In this document: positions 15,401-23,400 of the stretch, one piece after another
Position numbering within the stretch: the first letter of the stretch is position 1
Layout of the letters: each line of letters opens with the position of its first letter
Virus record (IMG/VR): IMGVR_UViG_3300027797_000013
Location: 1 to 64,000 of that record
Length of the DNA: 64,000 nt
Source of the DNA: a virus
Strand: one strand, 5' to 3'
Translations under genes and position numbers: made by a program
Notes under the pieces: generated by a model
Told to the model about the DNA's origin: nothing
The model's database searches: none
The model's input: the letters and a program-made list of their open reading frames with translations, nothing else

Positions 15401-16840
15401 ATGAATAAACCACAGTCATTTATTGATAGATCAAGAGCTGAGACCCTTCTAGAGAAGTGGGCTCCAGTACTTGATTTCAAGTCAAACTCAATCAAGGAAA
15501 TTGACAACGAGAATACTCGTCTCAATACCGCTATTCTTCTTGAGAACCAAGAAAAATGGTGCTTTGAGCAATCCGGTAACACCTCTGCTTTAGGAGCTAA
15601 TGCAGGAGATTCTCCTCGGAGTTTCTCTTCAACAGACAATTACGCACAAGGTGATTCTCGTTTGCCTAAGATCCTTATTCCAATGATACGTCGTACATTC
15701 CCAGAGTTGATTTCGAATGAAATCGTCGGTGTACAGCCTATGTCTGGTCCAGTCGGTCTTGCTTTCGCTTTACGCTATAAGTACGATTCTGCTGGTCTCG
15801 GCTCTGGTGGCATTGACGGCGGCTCGTCTGCTCTTGGCACTCACACCACTGTTGGCAATGCTAACGGTAGAGAGCTAGGTTATCAGTACGTTGATACCAG
15901 ATTCACTGGTACATCTTCGGGTGTACTTTCTGGTAACGCTGCATGGTCCTTCACTCAACAAGATCAAGGTGTTGCTGAAATCCTCAAGAACTTTGAGATT
16001 CAAAACAACATCCCACAGGTTAACGTAACCTTCGAGAAAACAGCTGTTGAAGCTGGTACTCGTAGATTAGGTGCCCGTTGGTCTGTTGAGCTCGAACAGG
16101 ATCTTAAGAACATGAATGGTATCGATATCGATTCTGAAATCACTAACGCTATGTCGTATGAGATTCAGGCCGAAATCGACCGTGAAATGATCATGAGAAT
16201 GGTCCAGTCAGCTCTTAATGCACAAGGCGGTCAAGGGTATTCCTTCTGGAACCCAGCCTCTGCAGACGGTCGTTGGTTAGTTGAGAGAAATAGAGACTTC
16301 TATCAGCGGTTAATCATTGAAGCAAACAGAATCGCTGTCCGTAACCGGCGCGGTGCTGCTAACTTCATCGTTGCTACTCCTCGTGTTTGCGCTATCCTCG
16401 AGATGCTCCCTGAATTCCAGTGGGTACCTGTACAGGGTGACGTTTCAACACAGCCAGTAGGCATCGCCAAGATTGGCTCTGTCGGAGGTCGGTTTAGCGT
16501 TTATCGTGATACACGTACTGAAGTACAAAACGCCACTCAATATGGCACTCAAGGATACACCTCACAAGCTGATGGATCTGCATATTCTAATACTGTAGAA
16601 TATGCTCTTCTAGGCTATAAAGGTCCTGAGTTTTACGACACCGGTATCATCTACTGTCCTTACATTCCGATCATGGTACAAAGAACCATCGGCCCGAATG
16701 ACTTCGCTCCACGTGTAGGCTTGCTTACTCGTTATGGCGTTGTCAATAACATATTCGGTTCCGAACTCTACTACCATGTCATCATTATCCAGGGCTTAGG
16801 TCAAGCGTTCACTCCATCCAATCAGTCAGTCTACTTTTAA
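15401..16840 (+). CDS. Major capsid protein (gp23-like)
   Basis: 479 residues. The segments LPKILIPMIRRTFPELISNE, IVGVQPMSGPVGLAFALRY, ARWSVELEQDLKNMNGIDID, and ANFIVATPRVCAILEMLP are gp23 hallmarks. It forms the hexamers of the head shell after folding by GroEL with the phage co-chaperonin. The leader holds two hairpins and an A-rich stretch with AAGGA 17 bases ahead of the ATG. A strong terminator follows directly. It is richer in C and G at third positions than its neighbours, consistent with high expression. Confidence 0.95.
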   Translation: MNKPQSFIDRSRAETLLEKWAPVLDFKSNSIKEIDNENTRLNTAILLENQEKWCFEQSGNTSALGANAGDSPRSFSSTDNYAQGDSRLPKILIPMIRRTFPELISNEIVGVQPMSGPVGLAFALRYKYDSAGLGSGGIDGGSSALGTHTTVGNANGRELGYQYVDTRFTGTSSGVLSGNAAWSFTQQDQGVAEILKNFEIQNNIPQVNVTFEKTAVEAGTRRLGARWSVELEQDLKNMNGIDIDSEITNAMSYEIQAEIDREMIMRMVQSALNAQGGQGYSFWNPASADGRWLVERNRDFYQRLIIEANRIAVRNRRGAANFIVATPRVCAILEMLPEFQWVPVQGDVSTQPVGIAKIGSVGGRFSVYRDTRTEVQNATQYGTQGYTSQADGSAYSNTVEYALLGYKGPEFYDTGIIYCPYIPIMVQRTIGPNDFAPRVGLLTRYGVVNNIFGSELYYHVIIIQGLGQAFTPSNQSVYF

Positions 16841-16865
16841 TAGCTAGCTATTAAATAGACAAATT

Positions 16866-16900
16866 AGCCCATGTGAGAGCAATCTCACATGGGCTTCTCC
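16866..16900 (+). terminator. Terminator after the capsid gene
   Basis: Perfect 13-base-pair stem AGCCCATGTGAGA with loop GCAA, then TCTCCTTTT. It ends the head operon 25 bases after the gp23 stop. Confidence 0.9.
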
Positions 16901-16941
16901 TTTTATAACAAACTATAAATTCATTTTATTGTATAAAAAGA

Positions 16942-16949
16942 CATAAATA
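16942..16949 (+). promoter_or_regulatory. Late promoter box for the 16955 gene
   Basis: CATAAATA, exactly five bases, then ATG. It restarts transcription just after the capsid terminator. Confidence 0.7.
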
Positions 16950-16954
16950 ATAGT

Positions 16955-17371
16955 ATGGCATTTATTTCATATAACAATCAAGCTCTATCTGCATTTGGGC
17001 AAACTCCATCTAATCTTGCATGGTCTTTATCAGGTACTGGTTTACCTAAAACTGTTGAACTACGTACTGTTGGTGTAGGTCCAAGTAATGTAGCTTATTC
17101 AGGCACTAAACAGGTAAGAGGTTTACTTTTTAATTCTTTAACTAATCCAGCATCTGGAACTGGTATAATGGTAACATTATCTGCGTTTAATGGAACTAGC
17201 TTTAGAGTTGATAGGGCATATCAAGGAGCTACCTTAAGTATCCTATTTACGGACAACTCTTCTTCTTTCTTTGTTTGTCAAACTGGTACAGTTGTTCAAT
17301 CCTTAACTTACAACGGGTTTGACAGTGTCTCGCCAGAATCTAGACGTAAGGTATTGTTAGGAATGTACTAA
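16955..17371 (+). CDS. Putative late structural protein
   Basis: 138 residues, mostly beta-strand with many Ser, Thr and Gly (for example GTGIMVTLSAFNGTSFRVDR). No motif recognised. It lies alone between two strong terminators directly behind the capsid gene and has its own late box exactly five bases before the ATG. An abundant, independently regulated capsid decoration or head-fibre protein would fit, but this is inference from position. Confidence 0.6.
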   Translation: MAFISYNNQALSAFGQTPSNLAWSLSGTGLPKTVELRTVGVGPSNVAYSGTKQVRGLLFNSLTNPASGTGIMVTLSAFNGTSFRVDRAYQGATLSILFTDNSSSFFVCQTGTVVQSLTYNGFDSVSPESRRKVLLGMY

Positions 17372-17393
17372 GCTCACTTAGAGTAAAAAATTT

Positions 17394-17432
17394 AAAAGCC
17401 GGGAGATATATAATATTTCTCCCGGCTTTTTA
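17394..17432 (+). terminator. Terminator after the 16955 gene
   Basis: 13-base-pair stem AAAAGCCGGGAGA / TCTCCCGGCTTTT with an 11-base loop, ending in a T-run. Strong rho-independent terminator. Confidence 0.9.
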
Positions 17433-17557
17433 TGTAATGACCACACTATTGACACCTAAATGCTCAATGAATCTCTATGTCTGCTAAAGGTCATTTTAAG
17501 TTATAAATGGCACTGTTATCTATTACAGACAAGGAGAGACACAATTTAAACACAAAA
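17433..17557. other. Intergenic stretch, no gene seen
   Basis: About 125 bases between convergent units. It contains a TTGACA at 17451 but no matching -10, and no open frame of note. Confidence 0.5.
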
Positions 17558-17583
17558 AAATACCGTACGACTGTACGGTATTT
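17558..17583 (-). terminator. Bidirectional terminator at the convergent block end
   Basis: Stem AAATACCGTAC / GTACGGTATTT with a four-base loop. On the minus strand it is followed by a run of T, so it mainly ends the minus-strand fibre block. Confidence 0.85.
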
Positions 17584-17606
17584 CTTAAAGCACTATACTA
17601 CTAAAT

Positions 17607-17780
17607 TCATCCTTCTTCACCTTCAACAACAGGTGGTGCGATTGCTCTTTCGAATTTATCGAATAGAATAACCGCTGCTTTAGCTACTTGAATACCTCCA
17701 GACTTAATTGAGATATCAATTAGCTGTAGTAGTACTTGTGCTTCGTTCTTAGTGAACGTTAATGTTACTTGTTCTTCCAT
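17607..17780 (-). CDS. Small conserved phage protein
   Basis: 57 residues: MEEQVTLTFTKNEAQVLLQL, then a second helix IDISIKSGGIQVAKAAVILF, and an acidic tail ending VVEGEEG. This two-helix layout resembles small proteins of unknown role seen in many phage genomes. It is the last gene of the minus-strand block and is followed by a bidirectional terminator at 17558-17583. No promoter box is clear. Confidence 0.65.
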   Translation of the reverse strand: MEEQVTLTFTKNEAQVLLQLIDISIKSGGIQVAKAAVILFDKFERAIAPPVVEGEEG

Positions 17781-17816
17781 GGTAACTTAATTTAATATAA
17801 ACTACTTATTTTTCAA

Positions 17817-18272
17817 CTAAGAGTAGTAGTTTTTTGTAGTAGTTTTTCTAGTTCGAACTACAGCCTCGACGATCAGTTCTGGTTCGACTACTGGTTCTAC
17901 GATAACTTCAGGCTCTACGATAACTTCAGGCTCTACGATAACTTCAGGCTCAACTACAGGAGGTATAATAGGGTTATTCTGTTGCTCAATCCATGTACGA
18001 AGAGGTCCAACACATCCTATTACAGCTTGGAATGCAGCAGCTACTTCAGGTACTTCATTAATAGCTTCCCATAATCTATCTGTTCGAACTGACTGAACTA
18101 GTGAGCCTGCTCCAATCTCTTGACTGTTGGGATCGTATGGTAGTAGCTCAATGTTAACAGCGCCAGTACTAACAGTAGGTGCATGGACGTTAAGGTTATA
18201 TACCCATTGCTCTGAGAAGACTTTTTCAGGAATTGCAGGTATTACGATTGGTGTTTGTGGTATGATTGCCAT
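17817..18272 (-). CDS. Hypothetical protein with EPEVIV repeats
   Basis: 151 residues. Residues 1-105 look globular, with strands in the first half (VYNLNVHAPTVSTGAVNIEL) and a helix after residue 65. A linker follows made of EPEVIV hexapeptides, encoded by three nearly perfect 18-base repeats, then a basic tail (RTRKTTTKNYYS). It sits downstream of the tail-fibre genes and could be an accessory tail or fibre-assembly protein. No family recognised. Confidence 0.6.
   Translation of the reverse strand: MAIIPQTPIVIPAIPEKVFSEQWVYNLNVHAPTVSTGAVNIELLPYDPNSQEIGAGSLVQSVRTDRLWEAINEVPEVAAAFQAVIGCVGPLRTWIEQQNNPIIPPVVEPEVIVEPEVIVEPEVIVEPVVEPELIVEAVVRTRKTTTKNYYS
17893..17946 (-). repeat. Three 18-base in-frame repeats (EPEVIV)
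   Basis: Three copies of an 18-base unit (GGCTCTACGATAACTTCA on the plus strand, first copy with one change). They encode the EPEVIV linker of the 17817 gene and can expand or shrink without loss of frame. Confidence 0.85.
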
Positions 18273-18304
18273 ATTTAAGTATAATCTAGTTTTTAAAAAT
18301 TCAA

Positions 18305-19030
18305 TTAATAGTTTGCAACTACAGAGCCGTATATCAAATTATTAATGTTGACGAAAGTATATATATCGGTTTTTACTCCGATTGTTTGGGTTGGTGCTGC
18401 TGATGCTGGCCATCGTAATGTTGTAGGCCATGTAACAGTATAGTTAGCAGCAGTATTAGACACTGCAACTCTAATACGCTGACCGGGCAAAGAACTGATG
18501 AAAGTGAAGGTAGTACTTGCTGTTAAACCTCTAAAAAAACTATCAGCCAGTGACCAGTTGATTATATTTGTACCAGGTATAGCTAAACTACTATTAACAG
18601 TTCGTGCAGCAGATAAGGTACCAGTGAAAGCACCGCTGCCAACAACATGTAGAGTGTGCGTTGGTGTAGCTATTCCTATACCAACCTGTGTGTTATTAAC
18701 CACGAGAGCATTACTACCGAAAGTACCTATATTAACTATATCAATTAAATTAGAATCTACCTGTATTATCGGTAATCCCGCTGCATCATTAACAGAAAAT
18801 ATAGTACCAGTTAAGGTATCAGACACACTTAACAATCTACCTGCTGAACCATCAATTGAAAACCTATCAAGCGCGCTAGTCGCAACAGTGTAGCTAGTTA
18901 TATTTAACCCACCAGCATTATCATATGCTAAGCGAGGAGCAGCAGAAAGAGGTGAAACTACACTCGAATTCGGCGATTGCGAATCGAAAATAATAGCGCC
19001 TGACGCTGGGATCATTAATATATTAGACAT
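18305..19030 (-). CDS. Short tail-fibre-like protein
   Basis: 241 residues. VGIGIATPTHTLHVVGSGAF is the GIGTxTP-type repeat common in phage fibres and self-cleaving adhesins. The C-terminal half, with FTFISSLPGQRIRVAVSN and WPTTLRWPASAAPTQT, resembles the knob-like C-terminal domain of small phage tail proteins. It lacks a chaperone domain. A late box (TAAATA) lies nine bases before the start. It probably decorates the fibre tip or is an alternative adhesin together with the two lectin-like genes upstream. Confidence 0.6.
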   Translation of the reverse strand: MSNILMIPASGAIIFDSQSPNSSVVSPLSAAPRLAYDNAGGLNITSYTVATSALDRFSIDGSAGRLLSVSDTLTGTIFSVNDAAGLPIIQVDSNLIDIVNIGTFGSNALVVNNTQVGIGIATPTHTLHVVGSGAFTGTLSAARTVNSSLAIPGTNIINWSLADSFFRGLTASTTFTFISSLPGQRIRVAVSNTAANYTVTWPTTLRWPASAAPTQTIGVKTDIYTFVNINNLIYGSVVANY

Positions 19031-19051
19031 TATAATTATTATTTATTAACG

Positions 19052-19750
19052 TTACTGTATACCAAATCTGGATTTAGAGGCTTTGAAGTTTTGTTGGATT
19101 TCTTGTTCTGAGAGAGCTCTGTTATATATAGATACGTTATATATGTTTCCATTAGCAAATCCCAGATAGTTGCTAGGCATTGCCCCTAGTCGTAATGGAT
19201 TTGTAGATATATCAAATGTAGAAGTAAAAGAAATTGTTCCCAAAAGATTCCCATTAACATACAATTTCATCTCGTCCAAAACAGTATTGCAAACCCCAAC
19301 CATATGAACGAACATATTCCTATAATCTAAATTCGAAGATATACTTTTTTGATTTCTATCTACCCCTGTTATACTAAAAATAATTGCAGTATTTGTTAAA
19401 CCAAGGCTATATTGTTCGTAAAGACTTGTATAATTATTTTGTTTGAAACATATAGGAGCATAATTACTAGTATATGAAGATATCTTAAAAAATGATGACA
19501 CAGTGATTGCAGAAGATGGGTTAATGGTAGAGTTATTAGTAACTAGTGCAATATCATCAACGCCATCAAAAACAATAGACCCTCCATTAGCGCTACTAAA
19601 GGTCGGGCCATTAGTTAATGTACCATGATTACCATTCCCACTCCTATCAAACCAAGTAGTCCCACTGCCGGGATAACTCTTTCTATCCGACGCATCTAGG
19701 TGAAGAACTAGCCCGTCAGTAATTATATCAGGTCCCGTGCTAGAACTCAT
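19052..19750 (-). CDS. LamG-like lectin, tail adhesin
   Basis: 232 residues. DGLVLHLDASDRKSYPGSGT, then WFDRSGNGNHGTLTNGP, IVFDGVDD, and a final NVSIYNRALSEQEIQQNFKA define a concanavalin A/LamG jelly roll of the kind common in phage virion proteins. It would bind glycans or proteins on the host surface. Its start overlaps the stop of the 19747 gene (ATGA). The two proteins share fold, ends and the SYPGxGTxWxDRSGN signature, so they are a tandem duplication. Confidence 0.75.
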   Translation of the reverse strand: MSSSTGPDIITDGLVLHLDASDRKSYPGSGTTWFDRSGNGNHGTLTNGPTFSSANGGSIVFDGVDDIALVTNNSTINPSSAITVSSFFKISSYTSNYAPICFKQNNYTSLYEQYSLGLTNTAIIFSITGVDRNQKSISSNLDYRNMFVHMVGVCNTVLDEMKLYVNGNLLGTISFTSTFDISTNPLRLGAMPSNYLGFANGNIYNVSIYNRALSEQEIQQNFKASKSRFGIQ

Positions 19751-20433
19751 AAGTTATACCTCCCTCTAGCAGCGTTAAAGTTTTGTTGTATCTCATTAGT
19801 AGTTAAAGCTCTATTATAAACTCTAAAGGTAGAGCAACTCATAGGCATAGGATAACCAGTGTCGAATCTCCATCCTGATATTCTACCATTACCACTATTA
19901 AACGTTCTATTACCTGTATTCTCTGCACCAGCTTGTTGAGTTAGTGTTTGTCTGACAGTGTTAACATAAAACTTATTATTGGTATAACTTACATCGCTTC
20001 TCATTTCGAAAACATAGTGTTTCCAATTATTAACTAACCCTAAGCTAGTAACTGTGGCGGACGATATACCATAAAGATCTCCAGCACCTGTATTAAACCC
20101 TATATGACTGGTTACACCGGTAACATCATAAATGTTCCATCCGAAAAACATTTTATTATTATAACCTGCTCCAATCTTTGCCCACATCTCAACTGTTGTA
20201 GTAGTGCCTAGGTTAGGAGCGAAGAAATCTGCATAATCATCAACTCCATCAAAAACTAAAGTTCCAGAGTTATTAGTATTGTATGACAAGCTATTAACTA
20301 ATGTTGCATTATTTCTATTACCACTTCTATCTATCCATGCGGTTCCAGTTCCAGGATAGCTCTTTCTATCAACGGCATCTAGACACAGTACCAGTCCACT
20401 GGTTACAATACTACTTTGATAATTTACAGCCAT
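19747..20433 (-). CDS. LamG-like lectin, tail adhesin (paralogue)
   Basis: 228 residues. SGLVLCLDAVDRKSYPGTGT, WIDRSGNRNNATLVN, LVFDGVDDYADFF and STFRVYNRALTTNEIQQNFN give the same LamG fold as the 19052 gene, to which it is coupled by a four-base overlap. It starts immediately after the stop of the giant fibre gene, so all three may be made from one late transcript. Probably a carbohydrate-binding tail protein. Confidence 0.75.
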   Translation of the reverse strand: MAVNYQSSIVTSGLVLCLDAVDRKSYPGTGTAWIDRSGNRNNATLVNSLSYNTNNSGTLVFDGVDDYADFFAPNLGTTTTVEMWAKIGAGYNNKMFFGWNIYDVTGVTSHIGFNTGAGDLYGISSATVTSLGLVNNWKHYVFEMRSDVSYTNNKFYVNTVRQTLTQQAGAENTGNRTFNSGNGRISGWRFDTGYPMPMSCSTFRVYNRALTTNEIQQNFNAARGRYNL

Positions 20434-20434
20434 G

Positions 20435-23400
20435 TTAAATTTTGGTTATTAGTTTGTCTACATCTTTACGTTCGCCGTAAATTGTGTAGTTATATTTACC
20501 AGTTGAACCGCCAACTACAACTCTTTGATTGTCTTGTGATACAACATATAATTGTTGATAAGATCCTATTGGTGTGAGTTGAACTGTTACGCTATCTTTA
20601 TGAACGAGTCCTGACCACTCTTCTGGTAGCTCAATGATACTTTCAGATGTCTTACCTCTAACAAGTACACTATGCTGATTACTTTCAACAACCCCATATT
20701 GTAGTTTTTTACCTTCTTGAGTTGGGTGATCAATTAAGAATGATTTAGTAGCAGCTGAGAAATGACCTGCTACATTAACAGATCCGGCTGCAGCGATAGT
20801 CATGCGAGTCGTACCACTCGTCTGGAACAACAAGTCTCGTGCAACACCGCCGCCACCACCAGCGTAATGACCTATAACACCACCAAGTGAACTCGCAGCT
20901 AGGGTCAAGCGTTCAAAATTCGTAACACTTGTATAGGTTCCGTATACATTGAGCGTCTGTGCCGCTGTACTGTTACGTATACCTAAGGCATTAATAGCAT
21001 CTCTCTCGAGATACACACTAGCTGCGGTATCACCAAGTATTGCACGTTCACCGTATAGAGATCCAGATGCACTTAAGCTACCACCTATAGTAACCTTTTG
21101 AGCTGTAGACGTTGTACCTATACCAAAGTTACCGGTAGTGCCACTGATAATATACTTCGGGGTTGCAACGTCGTTATTATTATAGAATTGGAACTCGTTA
21201 GTTGATAGAACATCAAAGCGAGTAGCAACATATGCGTCAGTACGGTAGAAATCTAATCGAGATGCTGTACTTGAAGCAGTTCGTATTTTAAGAGTTGTAG
21301 GTGCACCAGTGACATTCTTATATACTACTAGATCTGCATCAGGAGTTGTTGTACCAATACCTACTTGACCGGTACTTGATATCGATACTCGAGCGGTACC
21401 ACTGGTTTCTAGGTTAAAGTTATTAGCATCATTAGTACCTATGGTAATAGTACCGCCGAGAGTGTTACCTCCGTTTACAATATAGCTTGCGCTGTTTGCA
21501 TTAACTGTAGTATATACGCTAGACCAATTAGCACTGTTAGTATTAGTCGTAGTATAGGCGCTAGCCCATTTCGCGCTATTGGTATTAGTTGTTGTATAGT
21601 TACTATTCCAAAGATTAGAATTACCGCCGGTTACAAATACAGCAGATGCCATTGTTGTTGCACCAGCCTTATCAACGTTAAAGTAACTTGTGCCGCCTAT
21701 CTGTAAATCTAATAATTTACTATTAGTGCCAGATGCAGAACTATTAACATTTAATTTAATCGCTGTAACATCAACCCCAGGAGCATTCCAAGTATGAGCG
21801 ATATTTAAAGCAGCACCAGAAAGACTAATTGCTGATGTAGTATCTACTATCTCAAGCTTAGATGTTGGTGTAGTAGTTCCAATACCAACGTTACCTCCGC
21901 TGGTAACGGTCATCTTGGTTGTACCAGCAGTCTCTAAGTTTAGATTAAAGTTGTCATTAGTGCCAACAATTAAAGCAACACCTTTAGTATTACCACCATC
22001 GAGAATATAATTAGCACTATTAGTATTTACTGTTGTGTAGGTACTATCCCACTTTGCGCTATTAGTATTAACTGTCGTGTAGTCACTATTCCATTTCGCG
22101 CTGTTAGTATTAGTCGTAGTATAGGCGCTAGCCCATCCAGCGCTGTTAGTGTTAGTAGTAGTATATACACTAGACCAATTAGCGCTGTTACTGTTAGTTA
22201 AAGTGTATACACTTGACCAATTTGCACTGTTAGTATTTACAGTTGTAAAAGTTGTAGCTCCATTAGCACTAATAGTATTAACTGATGTATAAGCACTATT
22301 CCAAAGATCAGAATTGCCACCAGAAGCGTATACAACATTGGTTGAACTTATACCTCCAACAACAGTTAGTCGTTGATTTGGAGTAGCTGTACCTAAGCCT
22401 ACAAAACCGTTATTATCGAATACAATATCACCGGTACCGTCTGCATCAATAAAGTGAGCTATTGGAGTTGTACCTGACTGTCTAACAACTAAGGCTGGTC
22501 CAGTACCAGTATTAACTACTGACAATGCACTAGTTACACTTACACCAGTATTTAGATATGTAAAGTCTCCTACAACAGATAAGTTACCACTGACAGTAAG
22601 ATTATTAAAGGTAGGATTACCACTTGTTCCTAACTCACTTATAGTTACACTCTCGTTACCTCCACCAACCCGCGGAATCGTTATATTACCTTGACCAGTT
22701 GAAGATATAGTCCCTTTGAGTATAGTAGCGCTAGCTGCATTATAAGAGCTGTATACTGAACTCCAGCTAGCGCTATTAGCATTAGATGTTGTATATACGC
22801 TACTCCAGTTTGCGCTGTTAGCATTTGTAGTAGTATAAGCATTGCTCCAATTCGCACTATTAGCATTGGTAGTAGTATAAGCATTACTCCAAGCAGCGCT
22901 ATTTGTGTTTACAGTTGTAAAGGTAGTAGCGCCATTGGCACTTATAGTATTGACTGATGAATAAGCACTATTCCATAAGTTTGAATTACCACCAGAAGCG
23001 TATACAACATTGGATGAGCTTATATTTCCTGCAACTGTTAGCTTTTCATTCGGAGTCGCTGTTCCAATACCTACATTACCATTATTATTTATTAAAAATT
23101 TAGTACCTGTAGCATTGAATATTTTTACTATATCTCCGCCAGCACCATCTGACCAGTTAGTTTGTAAAGATAGTGCAGTATATGATACTGCAGGCGAATT
23201 AACAATACTCAATCCACCTTTATTTACACTGCCATTACCTGTGCTTACTGCTAATGCAGTACCAGCAGTAGTTGAATCACCTATAAATGCATTTCCTATA
23301 ACATCAAGTTTATTGTTTGGTGCCGCTGTACCAATGCCGACATTACCTCTATCAAGAACTAAGTTGTTTGAATAAAGAGTATTGTTATTCGTTAAGTCGA

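Noticed and set aside
17451-17490. TTGACA as a -35 element
   Set aside because: No -10 at suitable spacing, and the nearest gene is on the other strand behind a terminator.
18498-18893. Open frames on the plus strand opposite the fibre genes (also 23010-23375, 26199-26546, 26604-27020 and others)
   Set aside because: They mirror repetitive Thr/Val-rich fibre codons, lack late boxes or other start signals, and their proteins are low-complexity Pro/Val/Leu. They are shadows of the minus-strand genes.
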